Source: Grammothele lineata (lineage: Eukaryota > Basidiomycota > Agaricomycetes > Polyporales > Polyporaceae). From it: a stretch of 43,445 nucleotides of DNA. The stretch spans positions 1 through 43,445 of the forward strand of contig NDFF03000204.1 in the NCBI GenBank assembly GCA_002150815.3, in the 5' to 3' direction. The translations under genes were made by a program, and so were the position numbers. Below are positions 11,264 to 21,986 of this stretch, piece by piece (the first letter of the stretch is position 1; each line of letters starts with the position of its first letter). The notes beneath the pieces are model-generated. The model saw only the letters and a program-made list of their open reading frames with translations, did not search any database and was not told the origin of the DNA.

Positions 11264-13609
11264 GAAGGATGGCTCGTCATCTACATGGACGACATGCTGC
11301 TATTCTCCAAGGATCGAAAGACCCATAAAGAACGAATGCGAAGGGTACTCCAACCGCTACGAGAAAACAACCTCTACCTAAAACCAGAAAAGTGCCTCTT
11401 TGATGTAGAAGAAGTGGAATTCCTCGGGCTCATTGTGAAACCCGACACACTCGCTATGGACCCTGTAAAGCTCAAAGGAATAGAAGATTGGCCCGAACCA
11501 TCCTCTGTCAAAGGAGTGCGATCATTCCTAGGATTTGCCAATTTCTACTGGTGATTCATTCCCAACTATTCGGAACACACGCGACCCCTGCACGAACTTA
11601 CCAAGAAGGACAAGCAATGGGAATGGACATCCGTGGAATGGGATGCGTTCAACAAGCTTAAAGCCAGATTCGTCTCGTCACCCGTCCTCCTCATGCCAGA
11701 CAAAACCAAACCGTTCTCCATCAAATCTGACGCATCGAAATTCGCCACAGGGGCAATCCTGTGACAGGCGGACTCTAACGGGGACATGCATCCCTACGCG
11801 TACCTTTCAAAGTCATTCAACTCAGCAGAGAGGAACTACGAGATCTACGACAGAGAACTGCTAGGAATCATATGAGCCCTAACGGAATGGCGGCACTATC
11901 TAGAGGGAAGCCCGCACCCGGTCGAAGTTTTATCTGATTACAAGAACCTCACCTATTTCTGAACGGCACAAAAACTCAACCGACAACAAGCCCGATGGAG
12001 CCTCTTTCTATCCCAGTTCGATCTGCAATTAAAACACGTCACCAGCATGCGCATGGTCCAATCTGACACCCTATCCCATCTACAACATCTGAACTTGGAG
12101 GACAATGATTACAAAGCAGTCATACTACTCCCAGACAAGTTGTTCATAGCAGCAATGAACATTTCCCTGGCAGAAAGAATCAAAGACATCCACACACAGG
12201 ATCAAGTGGTACTCGACGCCCTCGCGGCTGCCAAAGACGGCACGCCACTACCAATGAAGTTGACCCTGGTGGACTGGAAGTTTGAAGATGGGCTAGTATT
12301 CTTCAGAGACCGCTGCTATGTCCCTCCCAATCAGGACCTTAAGAGGGAAATCGTGCGATGATATCATGATCTTCGACCTATGGGACACCCAGGACAGTTT
12401 GGAACGTTGGAGCTGCTGAAAAGAGACTACTGGTAGCCCGGCATGGCAGTGTTTGTACGGAACTACGTCGCAGGATGCGCAACTTGTCAGCAAACCAAGA
12501 TTAACACTCATCCAACCGTACCCCCACTCATGCCGATCCCTGCAAAATCCAACGCCTACCCATTCGAAACCACCTCAGTCGACTTCATCACCGACCTACC
12601 CCCATCCAACGGTTTTGATGCACTCATTGTCATGGCAGACCACGATGCTACGAAGGGAGTAATTCTCGCCCCTTGCACGAAGACCATCAATGCACTAGGG
12701 ACAACACACCTCATCCACCAGAATTTGTACAAGCACTTCGGACTACCAATGCGCATCATTTCAGACAGAGGCCCCCAATTCTCAGCAAAAGTCTTTCAGA
12801 AGCTCACCTGACTCACAGGCATCAAGTCGTCCATGAGCACAGCATATCATCCGCAAACCGACGGTGGAACGGAACGCATGAACCAGGAAATTGAAGCGTA
12901 CCTCCAAGCGTTCTGCGCAAACCACCCAGAAACATGGTCGGATTTTCTACCGGATCTAGAGTTCATGCACAACCAGAGACTTGCGCAGAACCGCAATGCC
13001 TCACCCTTCTTCCTCATGACGGGCTACAACCCATGTGCAATCCCATCAGTCATCCCCAAAACGACCGTACCAGCGGTTGAGGAACACCTCGACAATCTGG
13101 AGAAAGTCAGACAGGAGGCGATGGCAGCGCACAAGCTCGCACAACAGCACATGGCGCAACGGATCACTCGGGGATTCAAACCCTTTAAAAAGGGTCAGAA
13201 GGTCTGGTTAGAAGCAAAGCATCTCCGCTTTCTCAAGGACAACAAAAAGCTGGCCATGAAAAGATAAGGCCCTCTCACGATCATGGAAGTCCTTGGACCG
13301 CTTACATACAAGCTGGACCTTCCTGCCCAATGGAAAATCCACCCCATATTCCACGCCAGCCTTCTCACCCCATACAAGGAAAATGACATGCACGGACCAA
13401 ACTACCTCCTTCTGCCACCTGACCTTGTCGAAGGAGAGGAAGAATGGGAAGTGGAAGCGATCGCCGGACATCGGAAACGGTATAAAAAGATGCAATTCTT
13501 TGTCAAGTGGAGAGATTACCCGACGAGCGAAAACTCCTGGGAACCAGGGACGAATTTGGAACATTCATAGGAGGTCCTGAAAGCTTATAAGTGCACCCAT
13601 CGCCTCTGA
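11264..13609 (+). pseudogene. pol: pol of the gypsy element, second part: RT C-terminus, RNase H, integrase, chromodomain
   Basis: Same frame as the first part. The RT catalytic YMDD box is at 11282-11293. RNase H follows from ~11700 (IKSDASKFATGAIL). Integrase has an H-H-C-C zinc-binding region (YHDL...GHPGQ...CATCQQTK, ~12360-12500) and the D,D-35-E triad: Asp in SVDFITDLP, Asp in SDRGPQFS, and Glu in TERMNQ 35 residues later. A GPY/F-like segment follows at ~13268. A chromodomain at ~13433-13600 (EWEVEAIAGHRK...WEPGTNLEH) would direct integration to marked chromatin. Nine in-frame stops: TGA 11552, 11762, 11873, 11960, 12359, 12809; TAG 12434, 13568; TAA 13265. Each fits CGA, TGG, CAG or CAA with one transition. 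There are no frameshifts. The original terminator is TGA 13607-13609. Confidence 0.93.
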
Positions 13610-13676
13610 AATCCACAACCTACGCACTTGCACTCGCACCCGCACTCACACTTGCACTCGCATCCTCACTGCCGAT

Positions 13677-14492
13677 ATGTCTGGACACTTCCCCATCTGT
13701 ACCCGCCAGCAGACCTGCGCTGTCGTCATCAACCTCGTCCAACTTCTCCGCTGCCACTTCAACATCTTCCGCGACAGGTTCGTCGGCGAGGAGCACTACC
13801 TCAGCGACATCCTCAACGTGGCCCAAGATGCAAATATGGCCGTCCAGTACTCCTGAGAGTCCTTGGGGGCTGTCCGCTCCACGATGGACGCCCTCTGCAC
13901 CGCCAAGCAAAACCTGGTCCATGAACAGGACCGCCTCACCCTATCCCTCGAAACCATCGTTGATCACATCCACGGCCACGTCCCCTACGTCCATGCTGGC
14001 ACCTACCACAACCTCCTCAACCCGCAGCAGCTCGCAGCGGCTAGAGCGGCCATCCCCGCCAACGACGTCAATGTCCATCCTCCCCCAGTCCCTGCTCCTC
14101 CGGTCCCTCCTTAGGTCCTACACCTCTCAAACCCGCCTCCGTGCATCGCCCAGATGGCTCGTCATGGCCGCCATTTCACCAGTCGAAGGAGCAATATGAG
14201 CAGCACCTCCTCCCACCAATCCCGGCAAAGCCAACGCTCTGCCCGCATCACGTACCCGTCCACCAGCCAGGCACCCCCTCCTGCCGCGAGCACCAGTCAG
14301 GTGTCTCCCCCCGTCACAAGCCGTAGCTTGAGCCCCGGCTACGTGGGTCCTTACGAGGACTTCCTGGAGTTGCAGAAGGATAAGTACGGCATAGACTCCG
14401 ATGGCGAGATTTGCGCTTACGACAAATGAAGCAGTGAGGAGATGGAGGACCCCATGGTCAGTGAAGGATCGCCCGATGACAACGAGGTTTGA
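13677..14492 (+). pseudogene. Third ORF of the gypsy element, downstream of pol
   Basis: One frame of 272 codons starts at ATG 13677 and ends at TGA 14490-14492, with three internal stops (TGA 13854, TAG 14112, TGA 14427) that CGA and CAG would explain. The N-terminal two thirds (MSGHFPICTRQQTCAVVINL onward) look helical and contain SLGAVRSTMDALCTAKQ and LNPQQLAAARAAI. A Pro-rich linker, a Ser/Arg-rich stretch and an acidic tail (SSEEMEDPMVSEGSPDD) follow. There is no membrane segment or signal peptide, so it is not an obvious envelope protein. I have no function for it. That it was a real gene is inferred from the frame being open over 0.8 kb apart from transition-type stops, exactly as in gag and pol. 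Confidence 0.6.
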
Positions 14493-14517
14493 GACGCTAC
14501 AGGGTAGCGTCAAGATA

Positions 14518-14529
14518 GAATGGGGGTAA
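14518..14529 (+). other. Polypurine tract of the gypsy element
   Basis: GAATGGGGGTAA lies directly before the 3' LTR, the expected place for the plus-strand primer of reverse transcription. It is short and interrupted by T. Confidence 0.55.
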
Positions 14530-14948
14530 TGTTACAACATTCTTGCCCGGTATTTTCTTTTCCCTTTCCTGTTCCTCAATGAGTGTAACCTCTGTACCAC
14601 TCGGTCCCGCGGCGATTCAACATCACTATTGTATGTACGACTCATCGTAACTCACTTGGAGTCATCATCTCACGCCCTCATCTCTATTGTCTCGGACTCT
14701 CTCGCGATCATCCATAGTCATTGTTCCCCATGTACTTATATAGCTTGGATCTTCCTGAGGACGTCCCTCAGTTTGACCTCCTTTTCCAATTGAGGCCTCT
14801 CTCCTCACAGAACCTCTGTGTGTCGCTCGTCCTCTACCACAGTGCTTGACTTCGCCTTTTTAGCATACGTCTACCCAGATCCCTTGACTCTTGACCGCGT
14901 GCGCACGACGTACATCTTATAGATGCCCGCTCTGGCCTTGGCATAACA
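14530..14948 (+). repeat. 3' LTR of the gypsy element
   Basis: 419 bp partner of 3299-3717, same TGTTA/TAACA termini and length, no indels. Followed by target duplication TCTGA and then the rest of helentron-like copy A2. Confidence 0.95.
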
Positions 14949-15069
14949 TCTGAAGCGATTTCACACTAAGGGTAATACGGATGGCAGGGATGGCTTGCCT
15001 ATAAAAATGATTATTTATTCCTCATAAGTTGTAACAACTAATCACATTCAAACACTGAGGGTTGCTTAC

Positions 15070-15385
15070 CCCAGACCACCTGGGTGTCCATTTGTTTCTT
15101 AATGTCTTTAACTAAGTGCTTGAATGCTGCAGTAGGGTGATATTTAATGGGCATGGGCTAATGTGACGGGGCAGACTCAGACTCACTATGATGACCTCCA
15201 TCATCAAAAACTTTCTGACCTGGGGAAGGCATTAGATGTGCTGGTTTTGGTAAACTTCTGGATGGCAGCAATTTTATACTAGAATCTGAATATGGTCTTT
15301 CAAACTCTGTAGATTTGAGAATAAAGATCATATACATACGAGTAGCAGAGATGGGAGGCAGTATGAAGCAAGGTAAGGTGGTCAT
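15070..15385 (-). pseudogene. Upstream exon(s) of the unrecognised gene whose last exon is at 837-1243
   Basis: The minus-strand frame reads SLPKPAHLMPSPGQKVF, a Ser/Glu/His-rich stretch, then after an in-frame TAG (15158-15160, CAG expected) PMPIKYHPTAAFKHLVKDIK and ends VVWG at 15070. A consensus donor GTAAGC follows. The first ~75 bases (15311-15385) may be intron, since GTATGT...CTACAG lies there. Helentron-like copy A2 begins 35 bases downstream of the donor. The phase at 15070 matches the acceptor at 1243. Function unknown. Confidence 0.5.
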
Positions 15386-15536
15386 ACTAGACCTATTTTA
15401 ATTACCACTGGGCATCTCCCTTAAATAAGTGTGCAATGGCATAGAGGCCCTTGTACGGACATCATACATCAGAAAGGCATGTAATAACAGAGCTGTAATT
15501 CATATATGACGAGTGGTGCTATGTTATATACCCTCA

Positions 15537-17160
15537 CTTGGGGGGAGTGGGCCATTGCTGGCAGCTACAATTAATGAGGAATAGCAAAGAAGTATATTTT
15601 GCTATCACATCATTATTACAAACTACATGGCATACCATTCACTTTACAGTTTTCAATGTGTGTATTCAATCTATCTGGGTCCTCTATTTACATATGCAAT
15701 CAACATTAAAACTTTTATCCCACATGTCTGCCTTGATAATGCACACCACATATTAGCTTGTACAATATTTTTTAGGCTGTCAGCTTACTACTCCTAATTT
15801 TACTCCATCAAATGTTGCTATCAAATCTTAAAACATGCACCATTGCATTCCCCTCAATTTTACCTTTTTAACAGTGTATAATATGTTTTACGTTGCCTTA
15901 AGTATCATAGAGATATGGCTTATACAATATATGCCAAAATATATGCCACAACATGTATCTTGCCATGCAGATGCCATGCAAAAGCGATGTGGCACATTTT
16001 GAGCTTAATTTCCTATTTAAGCTATAAAGCATAACTTTAAATGCCTGACTAGGAGGGGAAACCCTATTAGAGTTGAACAGCTTAAGCTTACACTCAAAAT
16101 GTTAAATAAGCACCCAAATAGCAGCAGAGTGCGGCAATGTCAAACGACACGAGGCGGCGGCGGCGGTGGGCATAGAGGAGCAGTATAGACTCCCGCCCCT
16201 GAACGCCTGGGCTCACACGCAGAATCATGTCCTGTTCCACTGCGAGTAGTACAAGCGGCGCTTCCAGGCGACGGACTGGGAGACTCTGCTGCGAGAGTCT
16301 GACCCGTTCTCTATCATCATCGACTTTCTGGCGGACAATTCAGGCGCCTTCACGTTCGGAGACTGGCCCCTTCCTGAGAGCGCGCTACGACATCCATACA
16401 TACTCCCCGGCATGCATCCTACGCGAGGCAGCACCCTAGTTGTTCTTCCTTCCTGACTCCCCTAGCTAGTGTTCACTAAGGCAGCTTGCTGTCGTCCATT
16501 CCCACCCCTCTTCCCTTTCCCCCGCCTCCGGGCTGCCCCCGACTGTTCATCTGCCCACGATGCTTCATGTTACCACATCTCTACCTCTTTTACGTACGTG
16601 CTAGTAGCGTACGGGCCTGGTGCCCCGCCCGCCCTTGGCTCTGCTGCAGGTCCCTGTATACGGAAGATGGGATACAATACACCTATTCGATTTAAAAAAA
16701 AAAAAAAAAAGAGTGTGGCAATGTGACTGCTTGGTTACCAGTAACTGTTTGTCACTAGTGCAGAATGAAGGGGGTCAAAACAGAGTTGTATGAATAACTC
16801 TGTCAGTTCTCCACCAAATGACATCATTAGGAGCTCATTCAAGAGCCTAGAAATACGCGCATTTAACGGCTTACTAAGCGCCCATATCAACGTCCATCTT
16901 TTGGATGGATTGATAAGAGAGAGTTTGGATGTAGCATATTAAAAGGAGGCTGCCAGATAGAGTTGTAGTTTTGTTTGCGCCATAGCTCTATCAATTTTGA
17001 TTGGAATGACATCATTTAAGTTGTGTCAGATGCGTCAGAAGCAGCACTATTGAACTGTAAAAAGGTGTCTGCGATTCTCTCATATATTCAGCCTCAAATA
17101 GGCTTTTTTTGCACCAAAGTGTCTGCTCACTTTTGCAAGCAGTGCTCCATGGCAAGTCTT
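15537..17160 (-). mobile_element. Helentron-like copy F2, 5' part missing, with LINE insertion
   Basis: Begins with CTTGGGGGGAGTGGGCC, the 3' terminus in complement, and tracks copy F (19943-~20990) for about 1.05 kb, interrupted by the LINE at 16141-16710. Similarity to F fades near 17100-17160; the 5' portion of the element is absent or too diverged to follow. Confidence 0.65.
16141..16710 (+). mobile_element. 5'-truncated LINE retrotransposon, 3' end with poly(A)
   Basis: Flanked by a 14 bp target duplication GAGTG(C/T)GGCAATGT (16127-16140 and 16711-16724) and ending in 17 A residues (16694-16710), the signature of target-primed reverse transcription. The 5' ~300 bases encode the C-terminal end of a LINE ORF2: a His/Cys segment (AWAHTQNHVLFHC) followed by a helical tail (FQATDWETLLRESDPFSIII). 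A TAG interrupts it right after the motif. Only the last ~100 codons and a ~260 bp 3' UTR survive. The clade (perhaps Tad1-like, common in fungi) cannot be fixed from so short a piece. Confidence 0.85.
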
Positions 17161-18589
17161 TTTCTGTCTTTTAAAGCATACTATATATGGACTGGGAAAT
17201 CGTTAAAGAACATTCTTTATTATTGGTCCTGTTTTTGATACAACAAAATTCTATGTGGCGATAGCGCAAAAATGGAGTTTGAATTGTATTGTTAACAAAT
17301 CTCCTATATATGACATTTATAAGCCACTCAAACATTCTCTTAAACTCAATATGTAGATGTAGATTTTAGTAATGTCCCAAATTTGACATGTACGGATCTG
17401 TTTGGGGAAATTCATAAATGCCTCATTTTCGGGAGGAGCAGGCGATTAGCACCCGATCAGTGCCCACTTATCTGGCAATCAGCAGGCACAGAAAGCTATG
17501 TCACCCACTGAGGCAGGCCAGCCCGGGCCGTTCACGACACCGCAGCAGCACAAGGGCCAATTGTTGGCACTGCGCACACACTCTGCGTTCCACAGATGTC
17601 GCAGTAGGATGCGGCCCGAAATGGTATAATATGTACTCAATGTCGACAGATTTGTATGCATATATCAAGCTTCGTCCATCCCCCAATCCACTGTGCGCCA
17701 TAGAGTACTTGTTGCAACGTCTCTGTTAAAAAAGATGCCTACATTACAATTTTCATGCCCCCTCGCCCACCTCACCCGCACTGCCTACCTCATTCACCTC
17801 AGCCTCCTCACGCAGGAGGTTTTCCTTGAAGATTTCGGACTTGTGCAACATTTTGCGTATGCTAATCAATGCATGTGAGTGCGCATAATTGTCATACGAG
17901 GGAAGACTTACTCATTGGTGTGGTACTTTTTGATCCTCTGACCGCTCTTCTGCTGTGCGGTCTACATGGTGAGCAATTGCACCGGGTCACAGCAAACCAG
18001 AGACTTACCCGGTGCCACGAGATACTGCAATCACCCCTCAAACCATGCTTCATTTTCTCCTTCTCCCAGCCCAAGCCGAATTTAACAGCCTTACAGAGGT
18101 AAGTACACGGCCCAATCACACACAATGTGTACTTACCTTCATCACCTCCGTCCATCTTACATGCAAGTTGTATCCCTTTGCGCTGAGATAGAGAGCAAAG
18201 TCTGATCAAAATCAGGGCTGTAATCTGACTGCACACCGCTGCATGCAACTCACCTGGCGATGACGAGGGTCCATAGTGCTTGAGGACACGTGCACGATGT
18301 CTGAGGGTAAAGAAGAGGTGTTGTGTGGGGGGTAGAGATGGTGAAAGGGGGTGCACAAGCACATGAGGTGAGTGCACGAGAGAGCAAGTGAAAGAGAATG
18401 TGGGTGAGCACTAAGGTTGAGTACGAGAGCACTGAGGTCGAATACAGGTGGGAGAGGACCAGTGGTGGAGGCATGTGAGCGCCGAGCAGGAGTGCGAGCG
18501 CGCGTGAGGCTGGAGTCAGAGAGGGTTACTCATGCGAGGCGAGTAATCAAGGCGGGTGTCAGAGGTGAGAGGTGAGTGTGAGGCTGGAG
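17161..18589. other. Unassigned sequence
   Basis: Contains short ORFs on both strands, among them a 161-codon minus-strand frame at 17892-18377, but no recognisable protein. 18270-18600 is G-rich with repeated GTGAG and GCGAG words and looks like low-complexity sequence. I see no RNA gene. Confidence 0.4.
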
Positions 18590-18815
18590 GTGGGCGAGTG
18601 CAAACAGTAGGTGCGAGCGCGCAAAGAGCAAGGGTCGCCCTCTGCAAAGTTTAATAACAGACGCGTGCGTGCTGCCCTCGCGGGCCTTGTGAGTCCCCGT
18701 GATGCAAAGTCACATTGTGTCAGCAGGCTTGGGTAAATGAAGTGAACGACCTGCAAGACGTCGGAAGATGGCTTGATGCCAGCAGCTGTCTTTCTACGTC
18801 TCACACTGATTTTTC
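18590..18815. repeat. Dispersed repeat, copy 1 (partner at 30890-31110)
   Basis: Matches 30890-31110 in the same orientation at roughly 80% by eye, for example shared GAGTGAACGACCTG-like and GCTTGGGTAAATG blocks. Differences are mostly transitions. The minus-strand frames translate similarly in both (MRRRKTAAGIKPSSDVLQVV versus MRRSHETVAGIELSPNVSQVV), so it could be either a gene remnant or an unclassified transposon piece. Confidence 0.55.
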
Positions 18816-18944
18816 TACCGTGAACGCGGCAGCCCTGGTAGGGACAACGTCATAGTATTAGAATGTTGAGAGGTCACGCGAGCATGGATACTATGTACAG
18901 CTAAAACTAGATTAGTACTTCCAATAGTAGAGTTAGTCATCTTA

Positions 18945-19942
18945 TCACAGCGTATTTACAAATAAACATACCCTATATAGAGAAAGGACAGCAACGTCCC
19001 CGGAAGGCATATCTAACCTTGCAAAGTGACAGATCACTTGGGAGGGATCGATAATTTCAAGCCGAGTAGAGATCGTAGAGGAGTAGACAGTGGCAGAAAA
19101 ATCTATGTATCTAGCGAAAGAATTTGGGCTCCGAGGCAGAAGGTGAGCTTGAATGGCAAACTTGACATAAGTCCCTATCTTGTAGATGTACTTGATACTG
19201 CCAAACTCCTGCAGACAATTTTGCCCCATGTAATGAACAAGGCTGTTTCTGATATGGATAGAAGCTTGAGAAGAATAGACATCATTATCCTTGTAGTGGG
19301 CGAGCATGACGGTTTGGGTATACTCTGCATGTGCCAGGGACGGCAATAAGTCTGATGGGATACTCGATGGAATTGGTGATGCACAACCTCCTCCAACGCC
19401 GGCGTCCTTAGGGGTTTCTGAAGAGGGCGTACGCATATCTCCTATCCCAAATGCCTTCTCAAAGAAGCATTTGATTTGAAGAAGAATGGCGGGGCAGTCG
19501 GGCTGGTGGAGTCATCGTCGTAACTTTCCAGCTCAAACAAATGAATAGAGCATAGTTGCCTCAGCTTCGCCTGAATGTTTCAGTCAATATGAGGTTCTTA
19601 TACTGTAAATAGTCGATGCTTACCATGCTTGTCATTATGAGGGAATCGTTGAAGATGCCCAATCATGCACTGAAAGGGGTACGTCCACTAGGAATAGATG
19701 GGGCTAAAGAGCTTCAGGAAGTTGTATATATGGAATGCCATGTGACAGTTAGTACAATTAGTATACCGGTCCTGATGCAGGTTTTGGATGCCTTGCAACC
19801 ACTTTGCTAGATAGTCACGGTACTTCTTCCCTTGAGCACTCGACGTAATGTGCTTGTACAGAATATGGATGGCAAACACTAACATCATGATGTTGTCCAG
19901 AACAGCTTGAAGGAACAAGGCATCAGCTGACACATCAGAGGA
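18945..19942 (-). pseudogene. Plavaka-like transposase relic, C-terminal part
   Basis: Minus-strand frames, in order: SADALFLQAVLDNIMMLVFA, NCHMAFHIYNFLKLFSPIYS, a stop where the family has Trp (TAG from TGG), WTYPFQCMIGHLQRFPHNDK, an intron-like gap (GTAAGC...TTCAG), then GEAEATMLYSF, two more TGA stops, LHQPDCPAIL and FEKAFG. The far C-terminus (EIIDPSQVICHFARL...AVLSLYR) ends at 18945. The H-M-A-x-H-I then GP-like, W-x-F-x-R-x-x-G-x-L-Q pattern is typical of the DUF4218-like tail of large transposases abundant in Agaricomycetes. It continues the gene at 22525-23461, separated by helentron-like copy F. The DDE catalytic core expected between the two parts is not present. Family name is moderately sure; loss of function is clear. 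Confidence 0.65.
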
Positions 19943-21386
19943 CTTGGGAGGAGTGGGCCATTACTGGCAGCTATAATTAATGAGGAATGGCAAAGAAGTT
20001 CATTTTGCTGTCAAATTATTACTAAAGGGTACATGACATACAACTTATGTTACAGTTTTTAATTAATATAAATTTTATTCATTATGTCTATCTAGATCTA
20101 CTACCTACATATGTGATTAACATTGAACCTACTATTCCACGCCTCTGGCTTGACAATGCACACCACATGTTAGCTTAGATTATATTTTAGGCTATCAGCT
20201 TACTGCTCTTAATTTTACTCCATCAAAGGTGGCTATCAAATTTTAAAACATATACCATTGCATTCCCCTCAATTTTTACCTTTTTAATGGTATATAATAT
20301 GTCCTATATTGCTTTAGGCATCATAGAGATATGGCTCATACAACATATGCTAAAATATATGTCACAACATACTCTTTGCCATGCAGATGCCATGTGAAAG
20401 CCATGTGGCACATATCTTGAGCTTAATCTCCCACTCAAGCTATAAAGCATAACTTTAAATGCCTAGCTAGGAGGGCAAACCCTATTAGAGTTGAAGAGCT
20501 TAAGCTTACACTCAAAATGACAAATAAGCGCCCAAATAGCGGCAGAGTGCGACAATGTGACTGCCTAGTCACTAGTAACTGTCTATCATTAGTGCAGAAT
20601 GAAGGGGGTCAAAATAGAGTTGTGTGAATAACTCTGTCAGTTTCCCACCAAATGACATCATTAGGGGGCTCATTCAAGAGCCTATAAATACGCGCATTTG
20701 ATGGCTGACTAAGCTCCCATATTAATGTCCATCTTTGGGATGGATTGATAAGAGAGAGTTTGGATGTAGTGCATTAAAAGAAGGCTGCAACATAGAGTTG
20801 CAGTTTTGTTTGCTCCATAACTCAATCAGTTTTGATCCAAAGGACATCATTCAAGTTGCATCAGGTGCGCCATAAGCAGGACTATTGAACTAGAAAAAGG
20901 CACTTGCAGTTTTCATATATCTTCACCTTCAAACGAGCACTTTTTCGCGCAAAAGCGCTAGCTGCAGCTTGCAGGTGAGCTCCACAACTCGTAAACAGAC
21001 ATCATTTTTGTGCTTCCTGTTGACACGCTATGGAGCCCTTTAGCAAGGCTCAGCAAACGCTCATGGGGCCCCTTAAGCGCCTAAATCGGGGCCAAAAATG
21101 CGTCCAGGAGAGCCATTTTAGTGTCAAAAATCGATTAAAATGCGTATTTATGAAGATATTTGTGTATCTCCTTCAAATCTGCTTCAAATCACATGATCTT
21201 AGAAGCACCTGATAGTCCGAGATTATCCCTATCTTATCTGCCCTTAGGCACCAACAACATGTAAGCTTATTGTGCCACAACAACCCCTTCATTCCAGTCA
21301 CTCTGCTGTGACTACTGTCACTCAGAGTGACTTGCAGTGACAAAACTTGACATACACCTAGTTCACCCAGTTCAGCAAGGAATTGC

Positions 21387-21655
21387 ATGAATGGGGGCTC
21401 AATAGAAAGCCATTGCATAGGGCAATTCAGCTATATTCCTCGCATTTGGATCACATCATTCAGGGGTTCCCTATCAGGCAATACATGTACGTATAGCTGC
21501 TATAAGGCTGCCATATGTCAAGATTCCTATAGCTCTGTAAGTAGACCACTTAAGAACAAGGTTGAAGTGCAGACAATAATGATTTGAACTCTATATTCAC
21601 ATGACATACACTCCCTCCATCAGTGATGTCATCTTGATGATGGATTGCTTGAAGA
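21387..21655. repeat. 269 bp perfect direct repeat, unit 1
   Basis: Identical to 21718-21986, offset 331 bp, with a 62 bp spacer. It starts ATGAATGGGGGCTCAATAG and ends GGATTGCTTGAAGA. No mismatch was found by reading both units, in contrast to the ~6% LTR divergence nearby. Confidence 0.9.
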
Positions 21656-21717
21656 TGTTTTAGATGACACATGTAAGCGCTAGTGAGTGTAACATGCTTG
21701 TGTGACAGCTAGCTAAT

Positions 21718-21986
21718 ATGAATGGGGGCTCAATAGAAAGCCATTGCATAGGGCAATTCAGCTATATTCCTCGCATTTGGATCACATCATTCAGGGGTTC
21801 CCTATCAGGCAATACATGTACGTATAGCTGCTATAAGGCTGCCATATGTCAAGATTCCTATAGCTCTGTAAGTAGACCACTTAAGAACAAGGTTGAAGTG
21901 CAGACAATAATGATTTGAACTCTATATTCACATGACATACACTCCCTCCATCAGTGATGTCATCTTGATGATGGATTGCTTGAAGA
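21718..21986. repeat. 269 bp perfect direct repeat, unit 2
   Basis: Second unit of the duplication within helentron-like copy F. After it the sequence continues into the rest of the element. Confidence 0.9.

Larger units (their letters stand above)
3299..14948 (+). mobile_element. Ty3/gypsy chromovirus retrotransposon, degenerate, with two nested insertions
   Basis: Complete LTR element: two 419 bp LTRs (3299-3717 and 14530-14948) starting TGTTAC and ending TAACA. It is flanked by 5 bp target duplications TCCGA (3294-3298) and TCTGA (14949-14953) that differ by one transition. The host sequence across the site is the helentron-like copy A2. Order inside is gag, protease, reverse transcriptase, RNase H, integrase, chromodomain, then an extra ORF. 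Removing the two insertions (5078-6505 and 8291-11256, with duplicated targets) leaves an element of about 7.2 kb. Every ORF carries nonsense codons, so it is immobile on its own. The chromodomain and pol order place it in the fungal chromoviruses. Confidence 0.93.
1278..15034 (-). mobile_element. Helentron-like element copy A2, interrupted by a gypsy element
   Basis: The 3' end (minus orientation) is at 1278, reading CTTAGTGGGAGAGGGCC on the plus strand, like the ends at 15537 and 19943. The 5' terminal block lies at ~14998-15034. The element itself is about 2.1 kb (1278-3298 plus 14954-15034) once the gypsy insertion and its duplicated target are removed. The inverted motif ACGATTTATGAGGAAC occurs, with changes, at the 5' terminus and about 30 bases inside the 3' terminus. 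Flanks show no target-site duplication. No Rep/helicase gene is present, so it would be non-autonomous. The class assignment is inference; the boundaries are supported by the host intron it interrupts. Confidence 0.6.

Noticed and set aside
13591..14199. 202-codon Ser/Thr/Pro-rich ORF
   Set aside because: Shadow frame over the third gypsy ORF (13677-14492), which has better composition and the transition-type stops.
17892..18377. 161-codon minus-strand ORF
   Set aside because: Composition is low-complexity at one end and Cys/Arg mixed at the other; no motif, no splice context.
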